From positions 52,990 to 88,451 of the forward strand of contig NW_003155741.1 of NCBI RefSeq assembly GCF_000003605.2: a DNA stretch of 35,462 nt, written 5' to 3'. Both the position numbers and the translations under genes were made by a program. The stretch's first letter is position 1. The number at the start of each line of letters is the position of its first letter. Under the pieces are notes generated by a model, which searched no databases, was not told where the DNA came from, and saw nothing but the letters and a program-made list of their open reading frames with translations. The stretch comes from Saccoglossus kowalevskii. Its lineage: Eukaryota > Hemichordata > Enteropneusta > Harrimaniidae. Below, piece by piece: positions 1 to 12,192 of the stretch.

Positions 1-410
1 TTTGAAGTTTCGAGGTGTTCTGTTTACTGACATGTTTGAATTATAGAGGTGTTCTGTTTACTGACATGTTTGAATTGTAGAGGTGTTCTGTTTACTGACA
101 TGTTTGAATTATAGAGGTGTTCTGTTTACTGACATGTTTGATTTGTAGGTGCTCCGTTTACCGACATGTTTGAATTATAGAGGTGTTCTGTTTACTGACA
201 TGTTTGAAGTATAGAGGTGTTCTGTTTACTGACATGTTTGAATTATAGAGGTGTTCCGTTTACTGACATGTTTGAATTGTAGAGGTTTTCAGTTTACTCT
301 TAAGTGTTTAGTTTACTGACATGTTTGATCTATGGAGGTCTTTCCTTTACTCAAGTGTTCTGTTTACTGACATGTTTGATTTATTAAGGTGTTCATTTTA
401 CTGACTTGTC
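1..410. repeat. 34-bp tandem repeat (minisatellite), about 12 copies
   Basis: The unit begins AGGTGTTCTGTTTACTGACA and ends TGTTTGAATTATAG, giving a period of 34 bp (unit starts at 13, 47 and so on). Copies are nearly identical to about 285 and then decay, with indels, to about 410. The array runs off the left edge. Each intact unit carries TGTTTAC, which matches the forkhead core TRTTTRY. Confidence 0.93.
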
Positions 411-1123
411 TGATTTTATTCACTTGAGAGTGTCTGAACCATGGAGAGTAACATTGTATTTTTGTGCAAGAAATTGGATTGTGAATTTTTGATACAGACT
501 GAGTTCATTTGATGATGGGAAAACTGAAGATTTCGATTTCAGTTTAGTTATCCCTGTTTGTTGTTTCAGTTTGCCAACAGCTATAGACTGTTTGCATTGA
601 TGTATGTCGCTAGAGGCTAACTACCAAGCATCTACACCCAATATGTATGCTGAAATGCATGGTAAAATATTGTAAATCACTAATTCTTTATATGCTTTCT
701 TGTTGTTCGATGCTTGACAGGCCCGTAGGTAGAACGTGGCTTGTCAGCAGTGTATAGTCACAGGAGTAGTATGGAAATCATGTACTGCACTTTGCTGTAA
801 ATGATAGCCCTGTTTGAATCCATCTGGAACCCATGATTAGTGAAAGAAGTGGGGGGGAAAAATGACAAAGCAAATTACCGTCTTCAAGATGATGTGAATG
901 CATTTTAATTGGCATTTAGCGAGATTGAATGCAAATGGTATATTTGACTCTTCAGGTTACTTATGGCGTTTACAAGAGTGTATTTACGTGTGCTTCACTC
1001 TATCTGGTTTTGTTTCATTTATTAGTGTTTCACAACTACTAATTGATGCTTTAGCACATAACGATAAAAACCTTGGATAAAACATGCAGTTATATATATA
1101 TGTAGTCATAATTGTTTGACATG
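411..1123. other. Non-coding, nothing recognised
   Basis: AT-rich unique-looking sequence. A 60-codon open frame at 898-1080 has no domain character, no splice support and no neighbouring coding signal. I see no repeat or RNA gene here. Confidence 0.6.
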
Positions 1124-1337
1124 TTACTGTAAAAGGGTTAATTATTCACTGGGTTTTAATTTTGCTCATGTTGCTGACTTGAAAATGAGCCAAATTAAAA
1201 CCCAGTGAACATGTAAAATTTAGCATAGAACATATTATCTAAATTACAAAACCATGAATTTAAAAAGCCAATGAATATGCCGAAGATGCTAAATCAGCGA
1301 AATTTAAACCCAGTGAAAATTAGTCATTTTACAGTAA
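1124..1337. mobile_element. MITE-like element with long terminal inverted repeats (TTACTGTAAAA ends)
   Basis: The left end TTACTGTAAAAGGGTTAATT and the right end, read in reverse complement (TTACTGTAAAATGACTAATT), agree over about 40 bp, including a shared TTCACTGGGTTT block. Inside, 1145-1169 and 1185-1209 form an inverted repeat matching at 24 of 25 positions around a 15-nt loop, so the same TTCACTGGGTTT motif occurs three times. There is no coding capacity. TA at both edges is compatible with a Tc1/mariner-type TA target duplication, an inference from the ends only. The element at 18481-18683 shares the CTGTAAAA terminus. Confidence 0.8.
1145..1209. repeat. 25-bp inverted repeat inside the first MITE
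   Basis: The arms 1145-1169 and 1185-1209 are complementary with one mismatch and flank a 15-nt loop. A transcript would form a strong hairpin on either strand. Confidence 0.88.
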
Positions 1338-2338
1338 TTGATCTAAAGTCAGCCCTATCAGTTGCAAGAAAGGCATTGGTATTAAAATACATTTATGCTA
1401 AAAATAAGTAATCTTTTAAATGAATTCTGAACAATATTAGTCTTGTACATTTTTAAACAAAACAAGAGTGTTTGAGAAAGGTAAATGCTAGTAAGGTTTT
1501 TTGTGAAATTTGAACATTTATATATTGACACCAATCAAAGCTTGTATTCCTAAACTGAGTAGATTACACATGAATCTACATGAGGGCGATTAAAATAAAA
1601 GATTTGAATTTGAAATTTTTGAAAAATTCTTTGACTTATTGAAGAAAGTAATAAAAGCATCAAGGCAATGCCTCTGTGGACACGAATTTTGACCCCTGAC
1701 GCGAATTTTGACCCCTGACGCTGGATTAAAAAAGAAAACATTTTTCAACCTGCATATATTAAATGTAGATTTGTTTTTACCAAAATGAAAAGTTAGAGAA
1801 AAAAAATAGCTGATATTTTATTCAAAGTATGTATTCGTTTTGACCGTCTACCACCTCTTTTTTACATCACTGTCTTAGTAACCTAATTGTGCTGGAAGTT
1901 CAATCCTCAATTGTGTGTGTTTTTCCAACAAGTCTCCCTCAGAGACTATCTGTAGTGGCGATGGCAGATGCTAAAGTGTTTTTTCCACTCTTTCAAGAGG
2001 ACGTAATGAAAATAGTGTCTCTTTAGATATCTGTTGATGGCGCAGTTATACAAGGTGGTCTTATAGCCGTAGCAAATTGGCCAAGGAGTCTAATTGCAGT
2101 TTTGAGGTGTTATGCTTGATTTGAATTGGAAATAACATCTTTAAAGGATGCGTCTAGATCCTCGTTCTTGTCATTACGCCATTAAGGGTTCCTACAAAAT
2201 TGTATCTCCCATTTAAGTGTTGTGTTCTGAGCGATATTTTATAATTGTCGGTCTGTGCTGTATCTTGATCTTTTATATATGTAAGTTGTGCAGCTCCCTG
2301 CATCAACAGATGAAAAATGTTTATCCAAAATTAAACTG
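1338..2338. other. Non-coding; short doubled 19-mer, otherwise nothing recognised
   Basis: No gene is visible. The only structure is a perfect two-copy 19-bp repeat at 1684-1721, listed separately. Confidence 0.6.
1684..1721. repeat. Two perfect copies of a 19-bp unit containing a DR1-like motif
   Basis: The unit GAATTTTGACCCCTGACGC occurs twice in tandem. On the minus strand each contains GCGTCA-G-GGGTCA, which resembles a nuclear-receptor direct repeat with one-base spacing. Function is inferred from motif resemblance only. Confidence 0.75.
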
Positions 2339-2503
2339 ATGTTCACCATGATGTATGTAATATTTCATGTTCACTGCGATGTATGAAATTTGTCATGTTC
2401 ACTGCGACGTATGATATATTTCATGTTCACTGCAATGTTTAAAAAATGTTGTGTTCACTGCAATGTATGAAATATTTCATGTTCTTTGCGATGTATGAAT
2501 ATT
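2339..2503. repeat. Degenerate 28-bp tandem repeat, six copies
   Basis: The units start ATGTTCACTGCGATGTATGA and continue with an A/T-rich tail of about 8 bp. Six head-to-tail copies differ by substitutions and one or two small indels. No open frame is kept through the array. Confidence 0.85.
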
Positions 2504-4252
2504 AATCGAGGCTGAGTATTAAAACCTGGCTGATATTGATTGGAAATGTATCCCCACATTTATACATATAGTTGTAGGATGAAGTTTCATTGTTTTTTTG
2601 CTTCAGTTAATTTGAGCTCAATCCTTGGTAACCTGTGTACTCTTGTACTTTGACCACATTGAAAACCTCTTATCATACCACTCTGTAAATCTGATTTTGA
2701 ACTCTTACAAACATCTGAATTAGATTGACCATATACATGTAACGCCTGTAATTGTATAACCAGCTACAATATCTGGATTTTGTACAAGATTGGACGCGAT
2801 GCCCAGGGAGCTGAAATCCATGCATTTTCAAGTAGTTTTTCCCAAGTCCACTTGTCAGCGTGCCTGTTTTCTATAAAGTGGTGTGTTTACGTGCAAACCT
2901 TGAAGCAACATTCAGAGGGAACACCTGTCCAATGAAAACCATTGATTACTGTTCTAATTAATAAAATAGCTTGTAATTTTGGAATCAGGGGTCTATACAC
3001 TGTAGTATGATGCCATTTTGTATATTTGTCTCATAAAAAAGTATTTCAAAACCATGCCAAACCTGAAACAATATCATTGCTCTGTACTTCCCCTTAAACC
3101 CTCTATAGTGTAAAAACAAATGCTGAATGATACGACTATAAACCCTACAACTATAAACTATGTTCATTACAAATTTTGAATCAACATTTATTATCATATT
3201 TCACTTTATTTCATACTGATGTTGAAAGAGTTGTCTTCTGTATGCAGTACAATCCTGTCACTTGTGAAATACATACAAGATTAACTAATATTCATGACTA
3301 CATTCTGGTTGTCCTTGATGGTTTTATTCCTCCTTATTATCGATCTCAGATAAAAGATAAAACCATTGTATCCATATCCCTTTCAGTTTCCACTTAATAT
3401 TCACTAGAGGCAATTATGGAGGTTGAGAAATGGAAAATTATCGTTTTTGCATTGAAAATCATCTTTAATGAACGTAAGCTTTTGTTGTGGTTTGTTACTT
3501 ACAACAACTATCATTATTTGTTTCCATACACAGACAGTACTGATTTATCAACATGTCCGCATCTTCAAAAGGATTTTTTTTTTTCTTCTGCTTAATACAA
3601 TAGCTTTTTTTTTTATTTAAATGTGTGCTTTGAGGCTATATTTCATCTCAGGAACTCCAGGTTCTTTGCTTTCAAAGATGAATTACTCCGCTGAATCACC
3701 ATGGAAACCATGGTGCGCTCCATCTTAATAGCTGCACTCCAAGTTTGCCCCCTTCTGAGCTGAAATGAACGACGAAAGATGTATTAAAGTCATTTCAGTT
3801 TATAGAAAATGATGTCAAATGACTTGGATATTGATAGAGTTCAGCTGTTCTCATGAAATTTGTCTTCTTGAACATATGATGCGTTACCTATTGCTGTTGT
3901 TTTTGCATGGTGCATGATGTGTATAATGTGTGGTTTTTGTTTGCTGAGAAATTGAAATTATGTTAAAAACATACAATGTATGAGAATGGCTAGAATTTAA
4001 AAATTGCCTTGAATTATTGACTAAATAATGTTGATACGTGTATTGTACAATTTAAAATGATTGTATATTTTATATAGTAGCATATTTTTGTAGTCTATAG
4101 TATGTTGTGTAAAAAGGACTGGGAACTGTGCCATCATTACAATCGACTTGTATTGTAATGTAAACTGTTTAATTTTTACCACTAGGATTTTTCTCAATTT
4201 GTTAATTTCATGGCATTTCATGAAGACAAAATTTCCCAACTCGTGACTCTAA
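2504..4252. other. Non-coding, nothing recognised apart from a short palindrome
   Basis: AT-rich sequence with poly-T runs near 3567 and 3605. At 3697-3715, CACCATGG and CCATGGTG form an 8-bp inverted repeat around AAA. No exon, RNA gene or transposon was recognised. Confidence 0.55.
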
Positions 4253-4287
4253 AATTTCATGATTTTCGATCACTAAATCATGAAATT
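4253..4287. repeat. Perfect 13-bp inverted repeat
   Basis: AATTTCATGATTT (4253-4265) and AAATCATGAAATT (4275-4287) are exact reverse complements around a 9-nt loop. The flanking sequence also repeats TTTCATG and CATGAA words. This may be the core of a decayed fold-back element, but outer ends are not clear. Confidence 0.8.
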
Positions 4288-7200
4288 CAGTCTCTTGTGA
4301 AATTACAGTGGTTATACAGTATGCCTCAAGATAAGATCCACATATACAGAGCAGATCCACTTTCACTCATGTTTATTCTATCGAAAGCTTTGATATTCTT
4401 CTGGTTTTGCAGTCTGTCGTTAATCTCAGAATAAGGATTGCATACAACACTTAACAGTGCAAAGTAAGATGACGCACATTGTCTCCCTTTTTGCATCCAT
4501 TTCACATGGGTCATGTCTCAGTGTTTTTCCCATCTGAGTTCCTGCTACAGGAAGCCAGGAAATAAGTATGTGGACTAAAGGATGTTGAACATCTCAGGTG
4601 GTGATGAGCAGGTTTTTGTTTTCAGCAATAGTAGCTACACATATAAATGCCTGGGTTGTTTCATTTAGTATTCTTTAACAATATTAAAATGAATCTCTGC
4701 AATTAGTGACAAGACAAATTTGAATTGTCTCACTTTGAAAGATTTTGGATGTGATCCGGTTGCTATGTGTTGCTATACTAGGATTCTGCTCACCTAACGG
4801 CAAACTCTTTGAGTTCTCTGCTAGTTTTGATAGTATTTATTTCTTGTTAAAGTGTATTTGATTTTAAATTAATAAACTGAAGCATTCTGGTAGTTTATGT
4901 GTATTTTTTTTAGCTTTACATGGAATGAAGGTATATTTATTGGTAGAATTGTCTCCTTCCTCCGGCTAGAAAATGATGACTTGGCTATGCTAAATTAAGC
5001 CTATAATTTGTAGTGATTCCATTGATTTGATCAGCGTCCAACTCAGCTGAAAAACGAATATAATACAAATCATTTTCTTTCTTTCATCTTGCCGATCAAT
5101 TTGAGATCATTTTGCGAATGAGGCTCCTCCAAAGAACTGCCTCGTTCTCCTCCCTATCTATATGAACACTGTGATTTGATACTTACAGCAAGTGCAAGAC
5201 GAACTCTTTTTTTTTCGACAGTGAATAAGGACTCAGGCCTCTCTCTTGAAGAGATCTCCTTTCGTTAGATTTGTAAAGCACTGTTCTGCCATGAGTCATA
5301 CAGAAGAATAGAATGTCAGGTGTCGGAGTCTTTGTAATCCATCATTTCTTGAGTAGCGTTTCTGATTGCTGCTGATATAGGTGTGATACCTTCCGAAAAC
5401 ACTGTTTGCCTTTTGGCTTTGCTAGTGAAAAAATATGCATTTAACCACCCTATCCTCTCCTTAATCAAAATATTTTTTTTTTTACTGATATCAGAAATTG
5501 TATTTGATGACTTTTGAAATTATATGCTCTGTTTGATTTCAGACAAAACTATATGAACAAATTTTAAGATTAAATAGTATCTTTTATTTTGGCGCAAATC
5601 AAATAATTTGTTGCCATATTTGTAGATTTGAGACAAATCACATTTTAATTACTCTGTCACATCAAGTTTGATTATTGTTCCATGCTGCTTCTTTCAATTG
5701 AACTTTCACTAAATGCATCTAGAAAGACTTTCAAACTCTACTCTCGCTTCCTGTCATATCAAAATGCTCCACGCTATTTGATACATTAGCAGTGTAAACT
5801 TTGGCATTTCATATTACATTCTATGTATATTATAAGATGTGTTTTTAGAAAATTGAGTGTATCTACTACTTTTCAAAATCTGATACGTTTTTTTTTTAAA
5901 TATATATAAATATATCCACGTTTGGGAAAAGGGGTGTGCCGAATGAAAAATTCTAATACATGTTGTTAATACAATAGTGGAAAACTATAAATAAATTAAG
6001 GTGTGCATTACCACGGAAACTGAGATTTTGTGTTTTTTCAATCTTTAGAATTCTGTGGAGAAATAAATGTTTGTACATTCAGCAACCACCTGTTGATGTT
6101 TCACTGTTTTTTTGTTTTTATTTCGATATTATTTCAACATTTGATTCATTATCCGTCTGTTTTAAGGCTATGATGCTAATAGGGACGTTTATTTTTAGTA
6201 TTTCAAGTGGCCTATGTGAATAACAATTTCATCTGTCATTTTGATCTTGTAACGAACTCTTCAATAGCAAGTAGGTGCCTGTAATTTGCCCATTTTGTGT
6301 CAGCACTAAAAGACATGATCAACTCGATAATCATTTGTAATAGGTAGTTTGATAGGCTTCATTAAACTTATAAACGCTAATATGAACCCGAACATGTGTG
6401 TACTTTTCTTACAGCTTTGGAAATGAGTTTTCAACGTGTGTACCTAGAAGTGGAAATAAATGGAAATAATAAAACCACAGGCTGTTATTAATAAGCTGTG
6501 ATCATAAAAATTATCGAAATGATATGAATATTATCAAAAGAAATTTGCAAATAAATGTCTTTGTATGAACCATTTGTTATTGTAATTATGTAACTATCAC
6601 ATCGTATGGTATAGAGAATTACAGTGTCAACTCTGATCTTTGGTGAATTACAAAGATTTTATTCCTGAAAAATACTACCATATTTGCTCGGTTATGGCTC
6701 ATGAGAACAACATAAGGTTGTATCTATGGTCATAAGTCATATTTTAATGATTCAGTATATGATAAATGAAATTATTTGTATGATATATCTGAAATGTGTT
6801 CTTAGCAGGGTGAAAATCGTATGTTTATTAGGTATTATTAGTCCTAGTTTGGATGCAGACATCAGAGACTTATGGGTTGACTTCGGTGCATCTGTGTGCA
6901 TGTCTTCAACAGCATCTCAGACATGGCCAATTCAAGATAGCTGAATCCAGCCATTTTTTTTGGTAAAAATTCGTCAAAATCAAGCATTTGTGTCATTCCA
7001 GAACCATATTTTTGTTGTGTCTGATTTCATCCAAGCTTGGTGCATATATTGGAAGTGATGGGATATCGGATACAAAATATCTGACTTGTGGACAGTTTGT
7101 TTTTTATGAATGCTGTATCTCTGACATATACTATGTTTTTCTTACACTTGATAACTCACAGGGACTGTGTAAATGCAGTTATATCAAGTATATGAGGTTA

Positions 7201-8551
7201 AAATGAGGGGGATTATCGCTATTGTTTTCTCCTATGTTATAAGTGATCTATATTGATCTACATCCATTTTACACAACAATGACAGTTTTTATATCTAGTC
7301 TTGTTGACTTTATTGCTTTAGGAAAAGAGATTAATAAGGATAATTAAAAACAACATCTAATCAAAATAGTAATATTTTACATGTACGTATAAGAAAGGTT
7401 TAGATTGATCTGATGGGGTAAGAACTGTTTAATACAGGGAGGGGAAATGAAGATTCTTTGCTGGGCCTTCAGGCGTACTCCTTAGGTGTCTGATTGTAAT
7501 AAAAAAAACTCCTTAGTTTACTCCAAATTGCTAACCACTTGTTTCTATTGTGTATCTGTACAAAGTCCTTGAATTTGAATCCCACAAATGTGATGTTCAT
7601 TGTTCCAAGGTCATAATCTATTACCAATTTATAATTAATGCATGAATATTTTCTGTTGCATGATTTATATTATATATTATATTCTGTTTGAGGTTAGCTG
7701 TCATGTTGGGCATATAATGGTTACTGTCGCGACTTGTTTGTGTTTCCTTTGCCTTGTGTATCCACCATCATTCTTGAGAGCTTGCAGTTTTTAAAGTTTT
7801 CAGGGTTTTTTTTTCTTCAGTCCCATCGTGGGTTGTGTGTCGTCACAGCATACGTGTGTTTCGTAACTTCCTCTATATAGAAATTTTATCTGATTCGTGT
7901 TATACAGGTAACATTTAACTACAATTCACTTTGTTGGTTCTAATTTTCAAAAATGTAAACGAGCATTGTCACAAGGACAAAGAAATTTGCAAATTTGGAA
8001 CAAAGAAAAAATACTTTCCTAGTTTGTAGGCATTGTTGGAACCAAAAATACTAGTAAACAGGGACTGTTTGGAACAAAAAAATTTTCTGCTGACAAAACG
8101 ATAATGAACGAAAACTAGAGAATAATGCAAAGTATGTACGAAAGCAGTAATGGGATCGTATCAACCTACATGTAAATCAACGTTGATATGAAACCCCCAC
8201 TTCCTGCGTATCCATGCCTGTGTGTCCAATTGCATTCACTGATGTGCTTCTCGATTTCCGTCACACATAACACTATTGAACATGTTTGTGGACATTTTAC
8301 TGACAGATGAATTCTGTTCCTTTTGCTACCAGATCCACGGTATAACAGTAATTATTTCTTATTTTTTCCCCTAAACTTGTACTTCTGCCTCATCTTACTA
8401 AAATATTTCGCAATGTGTAGTCATCATTTTCTAAAACATTCAATTTATTTTTTTCTAATTTGCTGGGAAACATATGTGAAGCTGATCAGCTGCATGTAAT
8501 AATTTGATACAGATTTTCACTTCCGCTTGATGAAAATTGTGATACAAATGA
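4288..8551. other. Non-coding, nothing recognised
   Basis: More than 4 kb of AT-rich sequence without a credible exon. Two adjacent open frames (6726-6944 and 6988-7206) fall in a slightly less AT-rich patch containing CATGGCCAATTCAAGATAGC and a later AGCCATTTT. That patch may be a worn repeat, but I cannot place it in a family. Confidence 0.5.
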
Positions 8552-8843
8552 TCAGATCCCTGATATCAAATTTTGTTTGCTCTCGTCATCTAAGAGCATG
8601 TTCGTGTTTTCCCCTGTAAATGAAATGTCACAAAACACCTCAAGCCCTCCTGCGATTGCACGTGGCAAATATTCTTTTAATACGGGAAATACGGCATATA
8701 GTAATCCTATTAAATTACACATGCTATGCACCGCATTATTTGTATTATATGACAGTACCATGGTAACAACTGTTGCTAAGGCCAGCAATTTTGATGTCTA
8801 CGCTATAAGCAATTGTTTAGTACGTAGTACAATGTATATATGA
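8552..8843. other. Unidentified segment open on both strands; possible relic exon
   Basis: The minus strand is open for 78 codons (8788 to 8552) and the plus strand for 88 codons (8577 to 8843) over the same DNA. The segment looks less AT-rich than its surroundings. The minus frame is hydrophobic and contains CNLIGLLYAVFPVLKEYL, which faintly recalls the CNLIGF-x-YPAY-x-x-x-K block of REEP/DP1 membrane-shaping proteins. In the minus direction a TAG just upstream could be a splice acceptor (preceded by TACTAAAC) and GAG|GTGTTT a donor. The resemblance rests on a handful of residues. Chance, a processed relic, or transposon coding remnants are all possible. Confidence 0.2.
8755..8767. promoter_or_regulatory. 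RFX X-box-like site (weak)
   Basis: GTACCATGGTAAC has one perfect RFX half-site (GTTACC on the minus strand) and one imperfect half. A further GTTGCTAAGG lies about 8 bp downstream and resembles the CCTAGCAAC type of X-box on the minus strand. Confidence 0.3.
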
Positions 8844-9605
8844 CTCGCGTCTGCGACTGTATTACATGTACTTGACAAAAGTAATCCATGTTTTAGATCG
8901 TAAAAAAATGTAAAATAAATTATTCTGTGAAAATAAATTCATCTTTTCTCAAACTGTTGAGTTTGACGTTTTATGGCTGTAAAAATACATTTATGGGTTT
9001 ACATAAAGCACAATAAAATTTGAGAATAGATCGTGATTGATATATGACTATTATTGCCATAGTGATATATATTGGTGATTTGCAGCCACCATGGTTTACT
9101 TGACGTTAGCTTGAATTGATAATATTTTCAGGTGTTGCGAGTCATAGTTGACTGGTTACATTTATAATAGAAGTAAATGCATGTGTGCCTTTTGCTGATT
9201 TCACAAAAATAGCAGAAATAAATTTCTATGGAAAAATATTATTTCATGTATTATTTACACATTCTTTCATTTATATTTTTGCCATATAATGAAACTTATA
9301 ACCTGTTGAATTTACTTCTTGGATATGATGGATAATTTGTGAAATTTGATTATGGCCCAAATAATTGCAAAACAGATCTTTTTTAATTGGGCCATCAAAC
9401 TGTAATTATGCACGTCATAAACTGATAGGATAAATTGTTTGGTAACCTCTCATAGTATTATTAACTGGTTATTATTTATACTTTTGTTATGTATACATAC
9501 ATGCATGTCACTCAAGTTCAAGTTATCAAGAGTGATAATAAAATAAATATGATTAATTTACTGATATTTACTATATGGTAGCCTCCATCTTGAATCTGGT
9601 CTGAA
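8844..9605. other. Non-coding; one imperfect inverted repeat
   Basis: AT-rich. At 9345-9360 TTTGATTATGGCCCAA and at 9387-9399 TTGGGCCATCAAA are inverted copies apart from a 3-bp insertion. No gene seen. Confidence 0.55.
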
Positions 9606-10200
9606 TTTATTTATTTATTGAGCCTTATATCACAAGTGTAATCTGGTAAGCCTCAACGTAAAAGCTTATCAGTTCCCAGGATCCTCAATTACAATAAAAA
9701 AAAAATGCTCAGTAAAATACAATAATAGATACATACAGATTAAGACAGTTTACACTGACATAGATACAATTAAAATATGTTTATCTCAAATGTATCACAA
9801 TGGTAATCGTAGTTGTTAATTGGTTGTAGTTTGAAGAAGTCCATGGTGATTGGTTCAGTCATTGCCGACTGTGTTCATTTGCATATTGCACTTAATCATT
9901 TGACTTAGGTATTCTTTGCCCCAGTTCAACAGCTGTGAGTAAAAATACTGCAATCTAAAGAAATAATCATGTTGAGAAACGTGATTCCTAAAACTCTGAA
10001 AAATATACAAAACTTTCATAGCCAAATGATTCGTTCGAGTAACATTAAACCAACCGCTAATGAAATCGACCAAATTCAGCATAACACTACCAAGGTATTT
10101 AAAACCAAAATCACCATCCAACTCTACAACGGTCTTACAGAATCTTACGATAATTACGGTTTCAAATACCACGGGAAAATGTATGTGTACTTTTAATAGA
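9606..10200 (-). mobile_element. Possible 3' end of a LINE-type retrotransposon
   Basis: Read on the minus strand, this segment has an open frame of 105 codons (10172 to 9855) ending in a stop. About 230 bp of untranslated sequence follow, and then a tail of AATAAATAAATAAA at 9606-9620. A terminal coding frame, a short 3' UTR and a short A-rich repeat tail are typical of truncated non-LTR elements. The frame contains GFKYLGSVM, which is reminiscent of the FKYLG words found near the end of many reverse-transcriptase domains, but I see no catalytic motif and cannot name a clade. The plus strand is also open at 9969-10196, so the reading is uncertain. The upstream end is not defined. Confidence 0.35.
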
Positions 10201-10972
10201 TCAAATACAGGGGTATTTTGAACGATTTAATTCACAAAAAAGAATGATTTTTGATGAGATATTATTAATGTGAAAAGTGTTAAGACAATGTCAATTAAGA
10301 AGCCTGATTACATGTATTTAGAGATGTACTGCTAATAGAGAAAATATGGTGAGGGAAATGACTGACCTGTAAAAAAAAAATGCCATTTGCAAGAAAGTTT
10401 CAATTTATATGTCACTCAAAATGTTCAGTTGTGAAGTAAAACTATTAAAAAGAAAACTGCACTAATTTGTTTTAACCAGATTGAGATTTTTGCTCTGTAT
10501 TCAAAAGAGGTCAGCAACCCAGTAATAACATTATTAATATAATCTGCAGCAGAATTACAGCGTCTTTCAAAATGGGCATGTAGACGCATTGTTCATTGAA
10601 TACTGTGCACAGGTCAAACCATAACAATGGGTTGAAAATAACGCAATTGTCACATGATAAATTGGTACATGCGTCAACCCAATCGCATTTCATTCACTTG
10701 CTCCTGTTGAATTTTTCTAATAACCGATTGCTTATAATGTTTATATTGGTAATATGAACTCTTTTATTAGTGTATCTTTATTGTCTATGTTTTCCTTTTA
10801 TCATAAACTCTGTATAGAAATTGGTTTTAAAAACCTTTAAACTATTTTTTCACCTCATAATCAAGCCGTCATGATATTTGTAATTATAGCAGAAGTATAT
10901 TGTTGATTTCAAACTACAACTACAAAAATATACTATAAAGATGTGCATTGAAAGGTTGAAAGATGATTTAAT
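10201..10972. other. Non-coding, nothing recognised
   Basis: AT-rich sequence with an A10 run near 10371. A minus-strand frame of 60 codons at 10511-10693 has no supporting signal. Confidence 0.6.
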
Positions 10973-11176
10973 ATTTAAATAAAAGTAGACCAATAAGTGA
11001 CCCCTCCCCCTGGGTATTAATAATTTTAAATTGTGTAATCTAACGAAAGTAGACACATGACTAATGGTAAAAATGGACCAGTGTAAATTTGTTGCCTTAC
11101 ATATGCTTCTGTTTAGAGATGCCCTTTTAATAAAGATGCGTTTATATTAGAGATGTGCTTCTACATGATGCACTTC
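10973..11176. repeat. Leader copy 1 of a duplicated satellite block
   Basis: This 204-bp stretch recurs at 11982-12192, 1009 bp downstream. By eye, the only difference is a 7-bp insertion (GAAAAAT) in the second copy, itself a local slippage of AAAAATG. It holds about 130 bp of unique sequence running into the first degenerate satellite monomers. The near-identity implies a recent event. Confidence 0.92.
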
Positions 11177-11981
11177 AAATAAAGATGCGTTTCTATGAGA
11201 TGCTCTTCTACTGTGATACTATTCTATTAAAGATGTGTTTCTTATTAGAGATGCATTTCTATAAGAGATGCGCTTCTCATAGAGATGCATTTCTATAAGA
11301 GATGTCTTATTAGAGATGCGCTTCTCATTGTGATGCATTTATAAAAAAGATGCGCTTCTCATAGAGATGCATTTCTATAAGAGATGTATTATTAGAAATG
11401 CACTTCTCATTGAGATACATTTCTATAAGAGATGCACTTCTCATAGAGATGCATTTCTATAAGCGATGTCTCATTCGAGATGCGCTTCTCATAGAGATGC
11501 ATTTCTATAAGAGATGCACTTCTCATAGAGATGCATTTCTATAAGAGATGTATTATTAGAAATGCACTTCTCATTGAGATACATTTCTATAAGAAATGTC
11601 TCATTAGAGATGCGCTTCTCATAGAGATGCATTTCTATAAGAGATGTCTTATTAGAGATGCGCTTCTCATTGTGATGCATTTCTATAAGAGATGCGCTTC
11701 TCATTGAGATGCATTTCTATAAGAGATGCGCTTCTCATTGAGATGCATTTCTATAAGAGATGTCTCATTAGAGATGCGCTTCTCATAGAGATGCATTTCT
11801 ATAAGAGATGCACTTCTCATAGAGATGCATTTCTATAAGAGATGTATTATTAGAAATGCACTTCTCATTGAGATGCATTTCTATAAGAGATGTCTTATTG
11901 AGATGCGCTTCTCATTGTGATGCATTTATATAAGAGATGCACTTCTCATTGAGATGCATTTCTATAAGAGATGCGCTTCTC
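11105..11981. repeat. 17-bp satellite array, block 1
   Basis: The array is built from two alternating 17-bp monomers, AGAGATGCGCTTCTCAT and AGAGATGCATTTCTATA, interspersed with a 14-bp form AGAGATGTCTTATT. All begin AGAGATG. Alternation gives 34-bp and 48-bp higher-order units. The left edge is degenerate and the interior is homogeneous. A minus-strand frame across 11489-11704 is simply the translated repeat. Confidence 0.93.
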
Positions 11982-12192
11982 ATTTAAATAAAAGTAGACC
12001 AATAAGTGACCCCTCCCCCTGGGTATTAATAATTTTAAATTGTGTAATCTAACGAAAGTAGACACATGACTAATGGTAAAAATGAAAAATGGACCAGTGT
12101 AAATTTGTTGCCTTACATATGCTTCTGTTTAGAGATGCCCTTTTAATAAAGATGCGTTTATATTAGAGATGTGCTTCTACATGATGCACTTC
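11982..12192. repeat. Leader copy 2 of the duplicated satellite block
   Basis: The second copy of the 10973-11176 leader, 211 bp long because of one 7-bp insertion near 12084. Its left border joins directly to a satellite monomer (GCGCTTCTCATTTAAAT), so the breakpoint can be read to within a few bases. Confidence 0.92.

Noticed and set aside
11489-11704. Minus-strand frame with an EMHLYEKRIS-type repeat
   Set aside because: It is the 17-bp satellite read in frame, with no splice or start support.
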